DNA of 31,943 nt from an uncultured Oscillospiraceae bacterium (lineage in GTDB: Bacteria; Bacillota; Clostridia; Oscillospirales; Oscillospiraceae): assembly GCA_934597175.1 (NCBI GenBank), contig CAKTQR010000025.1:1-31943 (forward strand), in the 5' to 3' direction. A program made the translations under genes and the position numbers. This document shows, piece by piece, positions 8,320-15,725 of the stretch; position 1 is the first letter of the stretch, and each line of letters opens with the position of its first letter. The notes under the pieces were generated by a model. The model was not told the origin of the DNA. It made no database searches and saw only the letters and a program-made list of their open reading frames with translations.

Positions 8320-8760
8320 ATGAAAAAGAGAAAACGCCTGCTCATCGCCGCATTTGCCGTGTACCTTGCCGCCGCCGTGTGGCTGCTGTTCATGCGCCAT
8401 CCCGTAAGCGACATGCCGATAGCGGAATATGTGCGGCAGAACACTAATTTTATCCCGTTTTTCAGCTTCTATGTACTGTACACAACGCCGTATATATCCT
8501 ACCGTGTGCTCGTGCCGTTTTGCGTGAATCTCGTCGGCAACCTCGCTCTGTTCTTCCCGTGGGGCGTGCTTCTGCCGATGCTGGACAAACGCTTAAAAAA
8601 CGCAAAGAGCTTCTTTCTGCTGACGGCATGTGTGATAATCGCAGTCGAGCTGTTGCAGCTTGTTTTCAAGGTCGGTATTTGCGATGTTGAGGATTTTATT
8701 CTCAACATACTCGGTGCAGCGGCAGGCTGGCTCATAATAAGGAAAAAGACGGACTGCTAA
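8320..8760 (+). CDS. VanZ-family membrane protein
   Basis: A 146-residue protein with a basic N-terminus (MKKRKR) and four predicted membrane helices (about 7-25, 65-88, 98-118, 125-142). It has the VanZ-family pattern: an N-x-x-P-F stretch (TNFIPFFSFY), NLVGNLALFFPWGVLLP in the middle, then a helix ending ELLQL and DVEDFILNILGAAAGW. VanZ was first seen as a teicoplanin-resistance accessory; the biochemical role of the family is unknown. The ATG at 8320 is chosen because AAGGAG lies eight bases before it. An upstream in-frame GTG at 8257 has no such site and would read through the hairpin. It may be read from the sigma operon only if that hairpin is bypassed. Confidence 0.85.
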   Translation: MKKRKRLLIAAFAVYLAAAVWLLFMRHPVSDMPIAEYVRQNTNFIPFFSFYVLYTTPYISYRVLVPFCVNLVGNLALFFPWGVLLPMLDKRLKNAKSFFLLTACVIIAVELLQLVFKVGICDVEDFILNILGAAAGWLIIRKKTDC

Positions 8761-8776
8761 TAACAGTCCGTCTTTT
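8744..8776. terminator. Bidirectional terminator between a VanZ-family gene and ybaB
   Basis: Perfect 13-base-pair hairpin (8744-8756 with 8764-8776, seven-base loop) with A and T runs at its two ends. It serves the convergent genes on both sides. Confidence 0.85.
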
Positions 8777-8784
8777 GCACTTTA

Positions 8785-9111
8785 TTAGAACGGGAAGCCC
8801 ATCGGGGTCAGCTTGCTCATCGCCGCGTTGGTAGCGTCGTCGGCCTTGGAAATAGCCTCGTTGACAGCTGCAACGATCATGTCCTGAAGCATCTCGACAT
8901 CATCGGGATCGACTGCGTCGGGGGATATCTCAATGCTCTTGAGCGAGCGTGTGCCGACCATAGTCGCCTTGACTGCACCGCCGCCTGCGGTTGCGGAGAA
9001 CTCGGTGTTTTCAAGCTCCTGCTGCATCTTGAGGAATTCCTCCTGCATTTTCTGAGCCTGCTTCATCATGTTGCCGCCGCCCATGCCGCCGCGGAATCCG
9101 CCTTTTGCCAT
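8785..9111 (-). CDS. ybaB: YbaB/EbfC-family nucleoid-associated protein
   Basis: A small 108-residue DNA-binding protein of the YbaB/EbfC family, which dimerises and coats the nucleoid. It has a Gly/Met-rich N-terminus (FRGGMGGGNMMKQAQKMQEE), the central SATAGGGAVKATMVGTRSLKSIEI block and the DMIVAAVNEAISKA helix, all family hallmarks. The ATG follows AGGAGGA. It lies 35 bases after dnaX on the same strand, the conserved dnaX-ybaB order. recR, which usually comes next, is absent; a convergent VanZ-family gene is found instead. Confidence 0.95.
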   Translation of the reverse strand: MAKGGFRGGMGGGNMMKQAQKMQEEFLKMQQELENTEFSATAGGGAVKATMVGTRSLKSIEISPDAVDPDDVEMLQDMIVAAVNEAISKADDATNAAMSKLTPMGFPF

Positions 9112-9146
9112 AATTAGTTCCTCCTATGTGTAGAAAATTAAATTAC

Positions 9147-10826
9147 TTAAACATATCTGAATTCTTTGAATTTTTCAAGCTCACTGACCGTGCGTGTGGG
9201 CTTGTTATCGCCCGAAACGAGCTCACTGAGCTGTATCTTGAGGCTGCGGCCGGTCACATCGTTTGCAGCATCCCGCAGCCGCATCAGCACATCCTGCTTG
9301 TTTATCATGTCGTAGAAAAAGCCGGGCACGACATAAAGCTGCATTGTATCAAAGCTTACCTCGCACTTTGCCTGCGTGGGGTCGGACAAAATGGGGATAA
9401 GTCCGACGGGAAGCGAGCTTTCCGCCTTGTCGATTATCTCCGCCCAGAGCAGGGCGTTGTCGACCGGGGCGTCCTTTGCCTCGGGCGCAGCATCGGGATT
9501 TAAGTCAACGGGGCTTACGCCCTTGTCAAGCAGATCGTCCTCCGGCTGATACTCGGCAAACTGTGAAGCGTCAAGCTCATCGTCTTCGTCATACTCGACG
9601 CTCGGCCTTGCGGGCGGCTCGTCGTAGGGTATCTCCTCGACGGGAGCATAGTCCTCGTCATAGTCTGCGTGTCTCGGCCGCATGGCGTTTGTAAGGTCAT
9701 ATTCAAGCCTTGACACCCGGGCTCTCAGCTCGTCAAGCCCTTCCGTCAGACTCGGGTCGCACAGCGCAACAAGGCACATCTCGACGCATAGCCTCGGGCT
9801 TCGTGCGCCCCTTATTTTAATAAGGTAGTCGGAAACGGTGTTTATCCGGCACAAAAGCTCCGCTTTGGTGAGCTTTTTGCAGAAAACGGCGAGGATATCC
9901 TTGTCAAACCTGCCCGAGAGCAGGTTTGCTCCGGCACGGGGTGCAACCGAGAGCATCATGCAGTCACGCAGGAGCGTATTTAGCTCACCCAGCAGCGTAG
10001 CCGGGTCTTTGCCGTCCGTCCAAAGCTCGTCAAAAAGCTCCAGCGCAGCCTCGGTGTTGCGCTTTACCGTGTAGTCCAAAAGCTTTGCCGTGCGCCTGTT
10101 ACCCGCAAGACCCATCGCCGAATACACGGAGTCGACCGTGATATCCGCAGCGCCCGAGCACTGGTCGAGCAGCGACAGCGCATCACGCATGCCGCCCTCG
10201 GCAAGACCGGCGATAAGCTCGGCTGCATCGTGCTCAAGCTTAAGTCCCTCGCAGGAGGCGACATGCTCAAGATGGGCGGTTATGACCTCACTGTCAAGCC
10301 TTTTGAAGCTGTGCCTCTGGCAGCGGGAGAGTATCGTCGCCGGAACTTTGTTAAGCTCCGTGGTCGCCAGAATGAATGTCAAATGCTCCGGCGGCTCTTC
10401 GAGAATTTTAAGCAGAGCGTTGAACGCCGCCGTTGACAGCATGTGCACCTCGTCGATGATATACACACGCTTCTTGACCGAAACGGGGGAGAACACGGCC
10501 TCCTCACGCAGCTGACGGACATTGTCAACGCCGTTGTTTGAGGCAGCGTCTATCTCGACCACATCGAGAATACTGCCGTCCTCGATACCGAGACAGGCGG
10601 GACACTTGCAGCAGGGGTTGCCGTTTTCGGGATGATGGCAGTTGAGCGCCTTGGCAAGGATCTTTGCGCAGGTGGTCTTGCCCGTGCCCCTCGTGCCTAT
10701 AAACAGGTACGCATGGGACAGCCTGCCGGTGATTATCTGGTTTTTGAGCGTTTCGGTAATGTGCTGCTGCCCGACGACCTCGTCAAAGGTCTTGGGCCTC
10801 CATTTCCGATACAAAGCCTGATACAT
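9147..10826 (-). CDS. dnaX: DNA polymerase III subunit gamma/tau
   Basis: The clamp-loader ATPase of the replicative polymerase, 559 residues. Domain order: AAA+ core with Walker A GTRGTGKTT (44-52), four zinc-binding Cys (63, 72, 75, 78), Walker B IIDE (123-126) and the SRC sensor (167-169). Then come the lid and collar domains to about 370, an acidic low-complexity stretch (about 400-470) and a C-terminal tau-like region. The start is MYQALYRKWRP at 10826, the universal N-terminus. The open frame continues upstream to 10898, but that part lies in the SRP RNA and should not be translated. It is immediately downstream of the SRP RNA gene, as in many Firmicutes, and probably shares its promoter by read-through. 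Confidence 0.97.
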   Translation of the reverse strand: MYQALYRKWRPKTFDEVVGQQHITETLKNQIITGRLSHAYLFIGTRGTGKTTCAKILAKALNCHHPENGNPCCKCPACLGIEDGSILDVVEIDAASNNGVDNVRQLREEAVFSPVSVKKRVYIIDEVHMLSTAAFNALLKILEEPPEHLTFILATTELNKVPATILSRCQRHSFKRLDSEVITAHLEHVASCEGLKLEHDAAELIAGLAEGGMRDALSLLDQCSGAADITVDSVYSAMGLAGNRRTAKLLDYTVKRNTEAALELFDELWTDGKDPATLLGELNTLLRDCMMLSVAPRAGANLLSGRFDKDILAVFCKKLTKAELLCRINTVSDYLIKIRGARSPRLCVEMCLVALCDPSLTEGLDELRARVSRLEYDLTNAMRPRHADYDEDYAPVEEIPYDEPPARPSVEYDEDDELDASQFAEYQPEDDLLDKGVSPVDLNPDAAPEAKDAPVDNALLWAEIIDKAESSLPVGLIPILSDPTQAKCEVSFDTMQLYVVPGFFYDMINKQDVLMRLRDAANDVTGRSLKIQLSELVSGDNKPTRTVSELEKFKEFRYV

Positions 10827-10856
10827 GGCGTCGCAAACCTTTCGTAGATATAAAAC

Positions 10857-11152
10857 GACTCTTGACAAGACTGCACACCCGACCTCGAATAATGCCATAT
10901 GTCCGTTACGCCGGCAGCCGGCTCAGAACCGGCACCCTCACGGCACACGAAAAGCACCGCTTAATGCTGCTCGGTTCCCCGCCTGACATGGTTCACGGGT
11001 TTCCGTTGCGCGAGACCGGCTCGTCAACGCTGCTTACCGGAGTCAGACGACACATGACAGATCCTAAATTGGGAATTCATTCCTGCTGTAGCGGATTGCA
11101 GGTTACAGGGCACCGCTGGCTCCCCAACTAGTGCAGCCTTGTCAAAAGCCGC
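10857..11152 (-). ncRNA. ffs: Signal recognition particle RNA, large bacterial type
   Basis: On the minus strand the Alu-domain core reads GGTGCCCTGTAACC then GCAATCCGCTA. The SRP54-binding helix 8 reads GTCAGGCGGGGAACCGAGCAGC, close to the canonical sequence with a compensated GG-GGAA-CC in place of CC-GGAA-GG around the tetraloop. The two ends pair (TTTTGACAAGGCTGCAC near 11145-11129 with GTGCAGTCTTGTCAAG near 10876-10861), closing the long rod. The size of about 295 bases fits the Bacillus/Clostridia form with an Alu domain. The ends are estimated: the 5' end from the promoter at 11159-11187, the 3' end from the closing stem and a short T run. Confidence 0.93.
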
Positions 11153-11158
11153 TAAAGT

Positions 11159-11187
11159 ATTATAACGCAAATTCGGGATATAATCAA
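11159..11187 (-). promoter_or_regulatory. Promoter of the SRP RNA
   Basis: On the minus strand TTGATT (11187-11182), exactly 17 bases, then TATAAT (11164-11159). The predicted start is near 11152, where the SRP RNA closing stem begins. Confidence 0.85.
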
Positions 11188-11198
11188 CAAATATTTTC

Positions 11199-11226
11199 TT
11201 TACAAAACCGAAAAATGTGCTATAAT
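11199..11226 (+). promoter_or_regulatory. Promoter of tRNA-Ala
   Basis: TTTACA (11199-11204), 16-base spacer and perfect TATAAT (11221-11226), giving a start about 25 bases before the tRNA. Its -35 box is only 11 bases from the -35 box of the divergent SRP RNA promoter. Confidence 0.8.
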
Positions 11227-11257
11227 ACAAAAGTGCCTAGTGAAGCTCGGCAAAAAT

Positions 11258-11333
11258 GGGGTATTAGCTCAGTTGGTAGAGCGCCAGGTTCGCAATCTGG
11301 AGGTCAGGGGTTCGACCCCCCTATGCTCCACCA
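11258..11333 (+). tRNA. tRNA-Ala (anticodon CGC)
   Basis: A complete cloverleaf of 76 bases including an encoded CCA. Acceptor GGGGTAT pairs with ATGCTCC and includes the G3-U70 wobble pair that identifies alanine tRNAs. D arm GCTC/GAGC, anticodon stem CCAGG/TCTGG with loop TTCGCAA, T arm AGGGG-TTCGACC-CCCCT. The anticodon CGC reads GCG. Confidence 0.97.
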
Positions 11334-11370
11334 AAAATCGGCAAGTATCGAAAGATGCTTGCCGATTTTT
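11333..11370 (+). terminator. Terminator of tRNA-Ala
   Basis: Hairpin of 17 pairs (11333-11349 with 11354-11370) around a GAAA tetraloop, ending in a T run. It begins at the last base of the tRNA. Confidence 0.9.
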
Positions 11371-11388
11371 ACTTATTCACGAAACTTG

Positions 11389-11421
11389 TCATTCATTTGA
11401 ACAGAATTTTTCAATGAATGA
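11389..11421. repeat. Imperfect inverted repeat, function unknown
   Basis: TCATTCATTTGAA (11389-11401) and TTCAATGAATGA (11410-11421) pair with one bulged T. It has no T run and sits between two terminators in a gene-free stretch (11371-11470). Confidence 0.5.
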
Positions 11422-11470
11422 TCTCGTACTGTCAAATTTATCAGCAGCTCCATTATAACGAAAACCATGC

Positions 11471-11502
11471 CCACCGCAGAGTAAATCTGCGGTGGACTTT
11501 TT
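11471..11502 (+). terminator. GC-rich terminator-like hairpin overlapping the next promoter
   Basis: Perfect 10-pair hairpin (11471-11480 with 11486-11495, five-base loop) followed by ACTTTTT. No gene lies between it and the tRNA terminator, so it may be a second terminator or a relic. Confidence 0.7.
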
Positions 11503-11522
11503 GTGCCCGCTTGTTGTATAAT
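11493..11522 (+). promoter_or_regulatory. Promoter of the methyltransferase-VanZ-Vat operon
   Basis: TGGACT (11493-11498), 18 bases and perfect TATAAT (11517-11522). The -35 box lies in the 3' arm and tail of the preceding hairpin. Confidence 0.55.
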
Positions 11523-11556
11523 GATACGAAAACCGACAGAACAAACGGAGAACTAC

Positions 11557-12210
11557 ATGGAAGATAAGATAAAGGATGCCTACGAGGCGTCGAAGAACAT
11601 TTATGACGATGTCCTCACGCAGGGAAATTTTTTCAGCAGACTGTATATAAAGCTATTTTGGAGCGGCACGGACGACAATGAGATCGCACGCAGGGTGCTT
11701 TCGTATATACCCGATGACTTCGCAGGCAAAATTCTGGATGTTCCGGTCGGGACTGCCGTATTTACGGAAAGAAAGTGGAAGACGCTGACGAGCGCTCATA
11801 TAACCTGCCTTGACTACAGCGAGGACATGCTTGAGCAGGCGAGGGAACGGCTCAAGGGGCAGGGCAATGTGACCTGCATCCAAGGCGATGTCGGCTGCCT
11901 GCCGATGAACGATGCTTCGTTTGATGTCGTGCTGTCCATGAACGGATTCCATGCCTTCCCCGATAAGAAAAAAGCGTTTCGGGAGACTTGGCGTGTCCTC
12001 AAGCCCGGCGGCAAATTCATCGCCTGCTTTTACATAAAGGGCAAGTCCGGTATCACAGATTCGCTCGTCAAAAATGTCCTTTCAAAGAAGGGCTGGTTTA
12101 CCCCGCCGTTCCAAACCGAGGAGCAGCTCACGGACACCCTGAACGCCCTGTATACGGACATCGACCTTCATGTCGACGGCTCGATGGTATACTTCAGCTG
12201 CACTAAATAA
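11557..12210 (+). CDS. Class I SAM-dependent methyltransferase
   Basis: A 217-residue enzyme of the Methyltransf_11/UbiE-like type that moves a methyl group from S-adenosylmethionine to an unidentified acceptor. The SAM-binding motif I is ILDVPVGTAVF (59-69), with Pro-Val where Gly-x-Gly would be canonical. Motif II acidic is LDYSEDMLEQAR, then GDVGCLPMNDASFDVV and WRVLKPGGKFIACFY. The ATG at 11557 follows GGAG by six bases; upstream codons in the same frame overlap the promoter and were discarded. Nine bases separate it from the next gene. Fold and cofactor are clear; the substrate is not. Confidence 0.85.
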   Translation: MEDKIKDAYEASKNIYDDVLTQGNFFSRLYIKLFWSGTDDNEIARRVLSYIPDDFAGKILDVPVGTAVFTERKWKTLTSAHITCLDYSEDMLEQARERLKGQGNVTCIQGDVGCLPMNDASFDVVLSMNGFHAFPDKKKAFRETWRVLKPGGKFIACFYIKGKSGITDSLVKNVLSKKGWFTPPFQTEEQLTDTLNALYTDIDLHVDGSMVYFSCTK

Positions 12211-12219
12211 GGAGATGCA

Positions 12220-12825
12220 ATGTACAGCAAACTCAGAATGATAATGGGCTCGGACTCAATAATGGGATACTTCCTACAGGCGCTGCCGATAGCCTGCATA
12301 GCGGGGATAGTCTATCTGGTCTTACGGCTTTGCCGTGCAAAGAAAAGCGGCGCTAAAATCAATTGGCCGACCGAGCTTCTGCGCCTTGTGTTCGTCTGCT
12401 ATCTGACCGGGCTTGTGAGCCTCATTATACTGCCCGCAAACTTTTGGCTGTATGTCTATGACGGCATCATCTTCGGCTGGTGGGATGAGCTCGGACCGGT
12501 GTTTCAGATAGGCGATGTCGACCTCGTGCCGTCGGTCGCAGGCTGGCTCAGCGGCGAGCTGTCAATAGGCAGCTGGGTCAAAAAGATGCTTATCGGCAAC
12601 ATTGCGATGTTCATTCCGATGGGCTTTTTCCTGCCCCTCGTCACAAAGGTAAAAGACCGCAAATACCTCCTGCGTGCAAGCATTTTCATGCCGCTTGCCT
12701 GCGAAATCCTGCAGCTTGTTTTCGGCAGAAGCTTCGACATTGACGACCTCATCTGCAACTTCATCGGCATACTGCTCGGCGCTGCGATTTCTCGCTGCGT
12801 CGTGAGAGATAAAAAAACCAACTGA
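12220..12825 (+). CDS. VanZ-family membrane protein
   Basis: A 201-residue protein with about five membrane helices. The VanZ features are DVDLVPSVAGW, GNIAMFIPMGFFLPLV, a CEILQLVFG helix and DIDDLICNFIGILLGA. It is longer than the VanZ-family protein at 8320-8760 by an extra N-terminal helix and a loop, and the two are only distantly alike. AAGGAG precedes the ATG. It sits between a methyltransferase and a Vat-type acetyltransferase in one probable operon. The role of the VanZ family is not established, although members affect glycopeptide or lipoglycopeptide susceptibility in some hosts. Confidence 0.87.
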   Translation: MYSKLRMIMGSDSIMGYFLQALPIACIAGIVYLVLRLCRAKKSGAKINWPTELLRLVFVCYLTGLVSLIILPANFWLYVYDGIIFGWWDELGPVFQIGDVDLVPSVAGWLSGELSIGSWVKKMLIGNIAMFIPMGFFLPLVTKVKDRKYLLRASIFMPLACEILQLVFGRSFDIDDLICNFIGILLGAAISRCVVRDKKTN

Positions 12826-12844
12826 CATGAAAGGGGATAATAAC

Positions 12845-13525
12845 ATGACCAAGATACCTGACCCGAATGCGGTCTTTCCGAACGAAAACAAGACGACCTG
12901 CTTTATAAGGAATGTCATCACCGCTCCGAATATTTCTGTCGGCGACTACACCTATTACGACGATCCCGTCGACCCCACGGGGTTTGAAAAGAACAATGTG
13001 CTGTATAACTACCCGGAGTTCGGCGAAAAGCTCATCATCGGCAAGTTCTGCCAGATAGGCGCAGGCGCAAAGTTTATAATGGGACCTGCAAACCACCGCA
13101 TGAACAGTGCCACGACCTACCCGTTCAATGTTTTCGGCGGGGCGTGGGCGGAAAACACTCCACCGCATTTGGAGCAGCTCCCTCAAAAGGGCGACACGGT
13201 TATCGGAAACGATGTGTGGATAGGCCGTGAAAGCGTCATCATGCCCGGTGTCAAGATCGGCGACGGCGCAATAATCGCCGCAAACTCCGTGGTCACCGGC
13301 GATGTCCCGCCCTACACCATTTACGGCGGCAACCCGGCAAAGTTTATAAGGGATCGCTTCATGCGCGGACTTAAGATACTGCTTATGAACTACCGCTGGT
13401 GGGATCTTGAGCCCGAGAAGCTGGCAGAGATACTGCCGCTGCTGTGCGACCCGGACACCAACAAGCTGGAAACATTCCTGAAAGAGCAGAGAAATGCACG
13501 ACGCAACCAAAAAGTTGCGCAATAG
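12845..13525 (+). CDS. Vat-like (xenobiotic) O-acetyltransferase, left-handed beta-helix type
   Basis: A 226-residue hexapeptide-repeat acetyltransferase close to the Vat streptogramin A acetyltransferases, more distantly CatB-like chloramphenicol acetyltransferases. The opening resembles Vat (IPDPNAVFP, then CFIRNVITAPNISVGDYTYYDD). Other matches are KLIIGKFCQIGAGAKFIM, the catalytic-His block PANHRM with His84, GNDVWIG and the hexapeptide run KIGDGAIIAANSVVTGDVPPY. The C-terminal helices (RWWDLEPEKLAEILPLL) are also family-typical. I chose the ATG at 12845, eight bases after an AAAGGGG ribosome site, over the ATG at 12827 upstream of it. Whether it acetylates streptogramin A or a native substrate cannot be decided by reading. 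Confidence 0.88.
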   Translation: MTKIPDPNAVFPNENKTTCFIRNVITAPNISVGDYTYYDDPVDPTGFEKNNVLYNYPEFGEKLIIGKFCQIGAGAKFIMGPANHRMNSATTYPFNVFGGAWAENTPPHLEQLPQKGDTVIGNDVWIGRESVIMPGVKIGDGAIIAANSVVTGDVPPYTIYGGNPAKFIRDRFMRGLKILLMNYRWWDLEPEKLAEILPLLCDPDTNKLETFLKEQRNARRNQKVAQ

Positions 13526-13584
13526 CTGGTGGAGCAACCGAGATATAAGTGCTATATTGACTGCACGAAAGGAGGTTTGATCAC

Positions 13585-13935
13585 ATGAATTTTTCGATCA
13601 ACCTGATAATTGTTTCAATTATATATATTTTCATTCTGGCAGTCATAGGCTATCTTATCTATTTGCTTATAAAGGCACTGAGGAAGTATATACGCTCCGA
13701 GCCCGTGCGCAAGGAGAAATCCGAGAGCGCAAGATCACTCGGCGAGGTACTAAAAAAGCACCGCACCGAGTGCAAAATGACGCAGGAGTTCGTAGCCGAG
13801 GCAATAGGCGTGAGCCGCCAAGCCGTCTCCAAGTGGGAAAGCGGAGCAGCCGACCCCAGCACGACAAATCTCATAGCCCTTGCAAACCTCTACGGCATGA
13901 CCGCTGAGGAGCTTCTGCAGGAAATGCAGCAATAA
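13585..13935 (+). CDS. Membrane-anchored XRE-type helix-turn-helix protein
   Basis: A 116-residue protein with an N-terminal membrane helix (about 6-31), a basic linker and an XRE/Cro HTH domain (about 52-107, with LKKHRTECKMTQEFVAEAIGVSRQAVSKWESG). This is an unusual order for a repressor; it suggests a membrane-tethered transcription factor. AAGGAGG precedes the ATG. It lies 59 bases after the Vat-like gene, and no strong promoter is seen between them, so it may be the last gene of that operon and regulate it. The DNA target is unknown. Confidence 0.85.
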   Translation: MNFSINLIIVSIIYIFILAVIGYLIYLLIKALRKYIRSEPVRKEKSESARSLGEVLKKHRTECKMTQEFVAEAIGVSRQAVSKWESGAADPSTTNLIALANLYGMTAEELLQEMQQ

Positions 13936-13939
13936 AATG

Positions 13940-13972
13940 AAAAAGGACAAAGCATAGTGCTTTGTCCTTTTT
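13940..13972. terminator. Bidirectional terminator between the HTH gene and metI
   Basis: Perfect hairpin (13940-13954 with 13958-13972) flanked by A and T runs. The following 13973-14004 is AT-rich with short CAATAC/CACAAT repeats and no gene. Confidence 0.9.
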
Positions 13973-14004
13973 CAATATACAATATTCACAATACACAATT
14001 CACA

Positions 14005-14703
14005 TTATTTGAGGCGCTTGTCGCTGCGTTTGGCGAGGTAAGTGCCGAGGCTCTGGAACAGCTGAACGAGCAGGATAAGGATGATGACCGCAACGAACAT
14101 GACGAGGTACTTATAGCGATAGTAGCCGTAGTCGATGGCGATCTTACCCAAGCCACCGCCGCCGATGATGCCGCTCATCGCCGAGTAGCCCAAAATGGTG
14201 GTCAGTGCGATGGTGACATTCTGAATGAGCGAGGGGATACTCTCGGGGATCATGACCTTCCAGATTATCTGCGAGGGGGTCGCACCCATGCTCTGGGCGG
14301 CCTCAATGATGTTGCTGTCGAGCTCACGCAGGCTGCTCTCGACAAGACGGGCAACGAACGGGAACGCCGCCGCAACGAGCGGGACGATGGTCGCCGTCGT
14401 GCCGACTGCCGTGCCGATGATCGCACGGGAAAGCGGCAGCACCATGATCATGAGGATAAGAAACGGGATGGAGCGCAAAAGGTTTATGACCACATTCAGC
14501 ACATGCATGAGCCACGCCGGAAGCGGCAGAACGCCGTCCTTTTCGCCGGTCACGAGCAGCACGCCGAGCGGCAGACCGATAAGCAGCGAAAGAGCGGTGC
14601 TCAGCACCGTGACATAGAAGGTCTCCCACAGAGCGGTGGGCATGCCCGGCAGAGCGGAGATAAGGTCCTGTATGGATTGTTCGGAAAACAAATTATTGTA
14701 CAT
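14005..14703 (-). CDS. metI: Methionine ABC transporter permease MetI
   Basis: The membrane channel of the MetNIQ methionine importer, 232 residues with five helices. It carries the EAA coupling loop (ELDSNIIEAAQSMGATPSQIIWKVMIPESIPSL) that docks on MetN, and the family's LLRSIPFLILMI and GGGGLGKIAIDYGYYRY blocks. The start is the ATG at 14703 after AGGAGG; an upstream in-frame ATG at 14730 lies inside metN. The start overlaps the end of metN by 11 bases, so the two are translationally coupled. Confidence 0.96.
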   Translation of the reverse strand: MYNNLFSEQSIQDLISALPGMPTALWETFYVTVLSTALSLLIGLPLGVLLVTGEKDGVLPLPAWLMHVLNVVINLLRSIPFLILMIMVLPLSRAIIGTAVGTTATIVPLVAAAFPFVARLVESSLRELDSNIIEAAQSMGATPSQIIWKVMIPESIPSLIQNVTIALTTILGYSAMSGIIGGGGLGKIAIDYGYYRYKYLVMFVAVIILILLVQLFQSLGTYLAKRSDKRLK

Positions 14704-15700
14704 CGCCGTCAACCTCCTGAGCCGTGACATTCGCTACGGTCGAAATAAACTTTATCGCACGGTCAAACTGTGCGCTGGGGATGCCTATGAGCAGGCTGCC
14801 GTACACTTCCTCGGAAAGCTTCTGAGTGGAAGCGGAAATGACATTGCAGAAAATGTTCTCCTCGGCTGCAAGGCGGGCAACGAGCGGGATGCCGGTCGTG
14901 CGGCTGTCACGGAAGATAAGCCGCACACGGCGCTCGGTCGCAGGGTCGGACACCATCGTGTCCACGCCGCCGGGGAACACCAGCCTGCGTCCGGCAGCGG
15001 ACTTGGGCGCTGCAAAGACTGCGGCGACAAGACCTTCCTCGGCAACGCAGCCGTCATCGAGGATGGCAACATGGTTGCACACCTCTTTGACGACGCTCAT
15101 CTGGTGGGTGATGATGACTACGGTGATGCCGAGCTTGGCGTTTATATCCTTTATAAGCTCTAGTATCTGGCGTGTGGTCTTGGGGTCGAGTGCGCTGGTC
15201 GCCTCGTCGCACAGCAGGACCTTCGGGTTAGTTGCAAGCGCACGGGCAATTGCGATGCGCTGCTTCTGACCGCCGGAAAGCTGCGCAGGGTAGGCGTCTG
15301 CTTTGTCGGGAAGTCCTACAAGCTCCAAAAGCTCACGGGCCTTTTTCTCGGCATCCGCCTTTTTGACACCCGAAAGCTCCATCGGGAAGCAGATGTTCTT
15401 AAGGCAGGTGCGCTGCATGAGCAGGTTAAAGTGCTGGAATATCATCGTGATATCACGACGGGCTGCACGAAGCTGAGCCGGGGACATGGCATCAAGGTGC
15501 TCGCCGTTGACGATGACCTCGCCGCTGGTGGGGCGTTCGAGCAGGTTAATGCACCTGACAAGCGTGGACTTGCCTGCGCCGGACATGCCGATGATACCGT
15601 AGATGTCCCCGTCCTCAATGGTGAGGGAAACATTCTTGAGTGCGTCCACCTCTCCCGTTCCGGAGTCAAAGGTCTTGCTGACATTTTTAAGTTCTATCAT
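14693..15700 (-). CDS. metN: Methionine ABC transporter ATP-binding protein MetN
   Basis: The ATPase of the MetNIQ importer, 335 residues. Walker A is GMSGAGKST (38-46), Q-loop FQHFNLL, signature LSGGQ (141-145), Walker B LLCDEA (162-167) and switch His in IITHQ. A C-terminal NIL domain (about 255-330) follows; in E. coli MetN this domain binds methionine and shuts the transporter (trans-inhibition). The gene is 25 bases after metQ, with GGAGGG before the ATG. The order metQ-metN-metI differs from the E. coli order metN-metI-metQ. Confidence 0.97.
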   Translation of the reverse strand: MIELKNVSKTFDSGTGEVDALKNVSLTIEDGDIYGIIGMSGAGKSTLVRCINLLERPTSGEVIVNGEHLDAMSPAQLRAARRDITMIFQHFNLLMQRTCLKNICFPMELSGVKKADAEKKARELLELVGLPDKADAYPAQLSGGQKQRIAIARALATNPKVLLCDEATSALDPKTTRQILELIKDINAKLGITVVIITHQMSVVKEVCNHVAILDDGCVAEEGLVAAVFAAPKSAAGRRLVFPGGVDTMVSDPATERRVRLIFRDSRTTGIPLVARLAAEENIFCNVISASTQKLSEEVYGSLLIGIPSAQFDRAIKFISTVANVTAQEVDGDVQ

Positions 15701-15725
15701 GAATATTTCCCTCCGAAGTTACATC

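Noticed and set aside
10827..10898. Upstream extension of dnaX
   Set aside because: The extra 24 codons lie in and just after the SRP RNA; the universal MYQALYRKWRP start at 10826 is preferred.
13973..14004. Short CAATAC/CACAAT repeats as a CRISPR or iteron array
   Set aside because: The units are irregular, only 6-8 bases and confined to 32 bases; no spacer pattern or cas gene is present.
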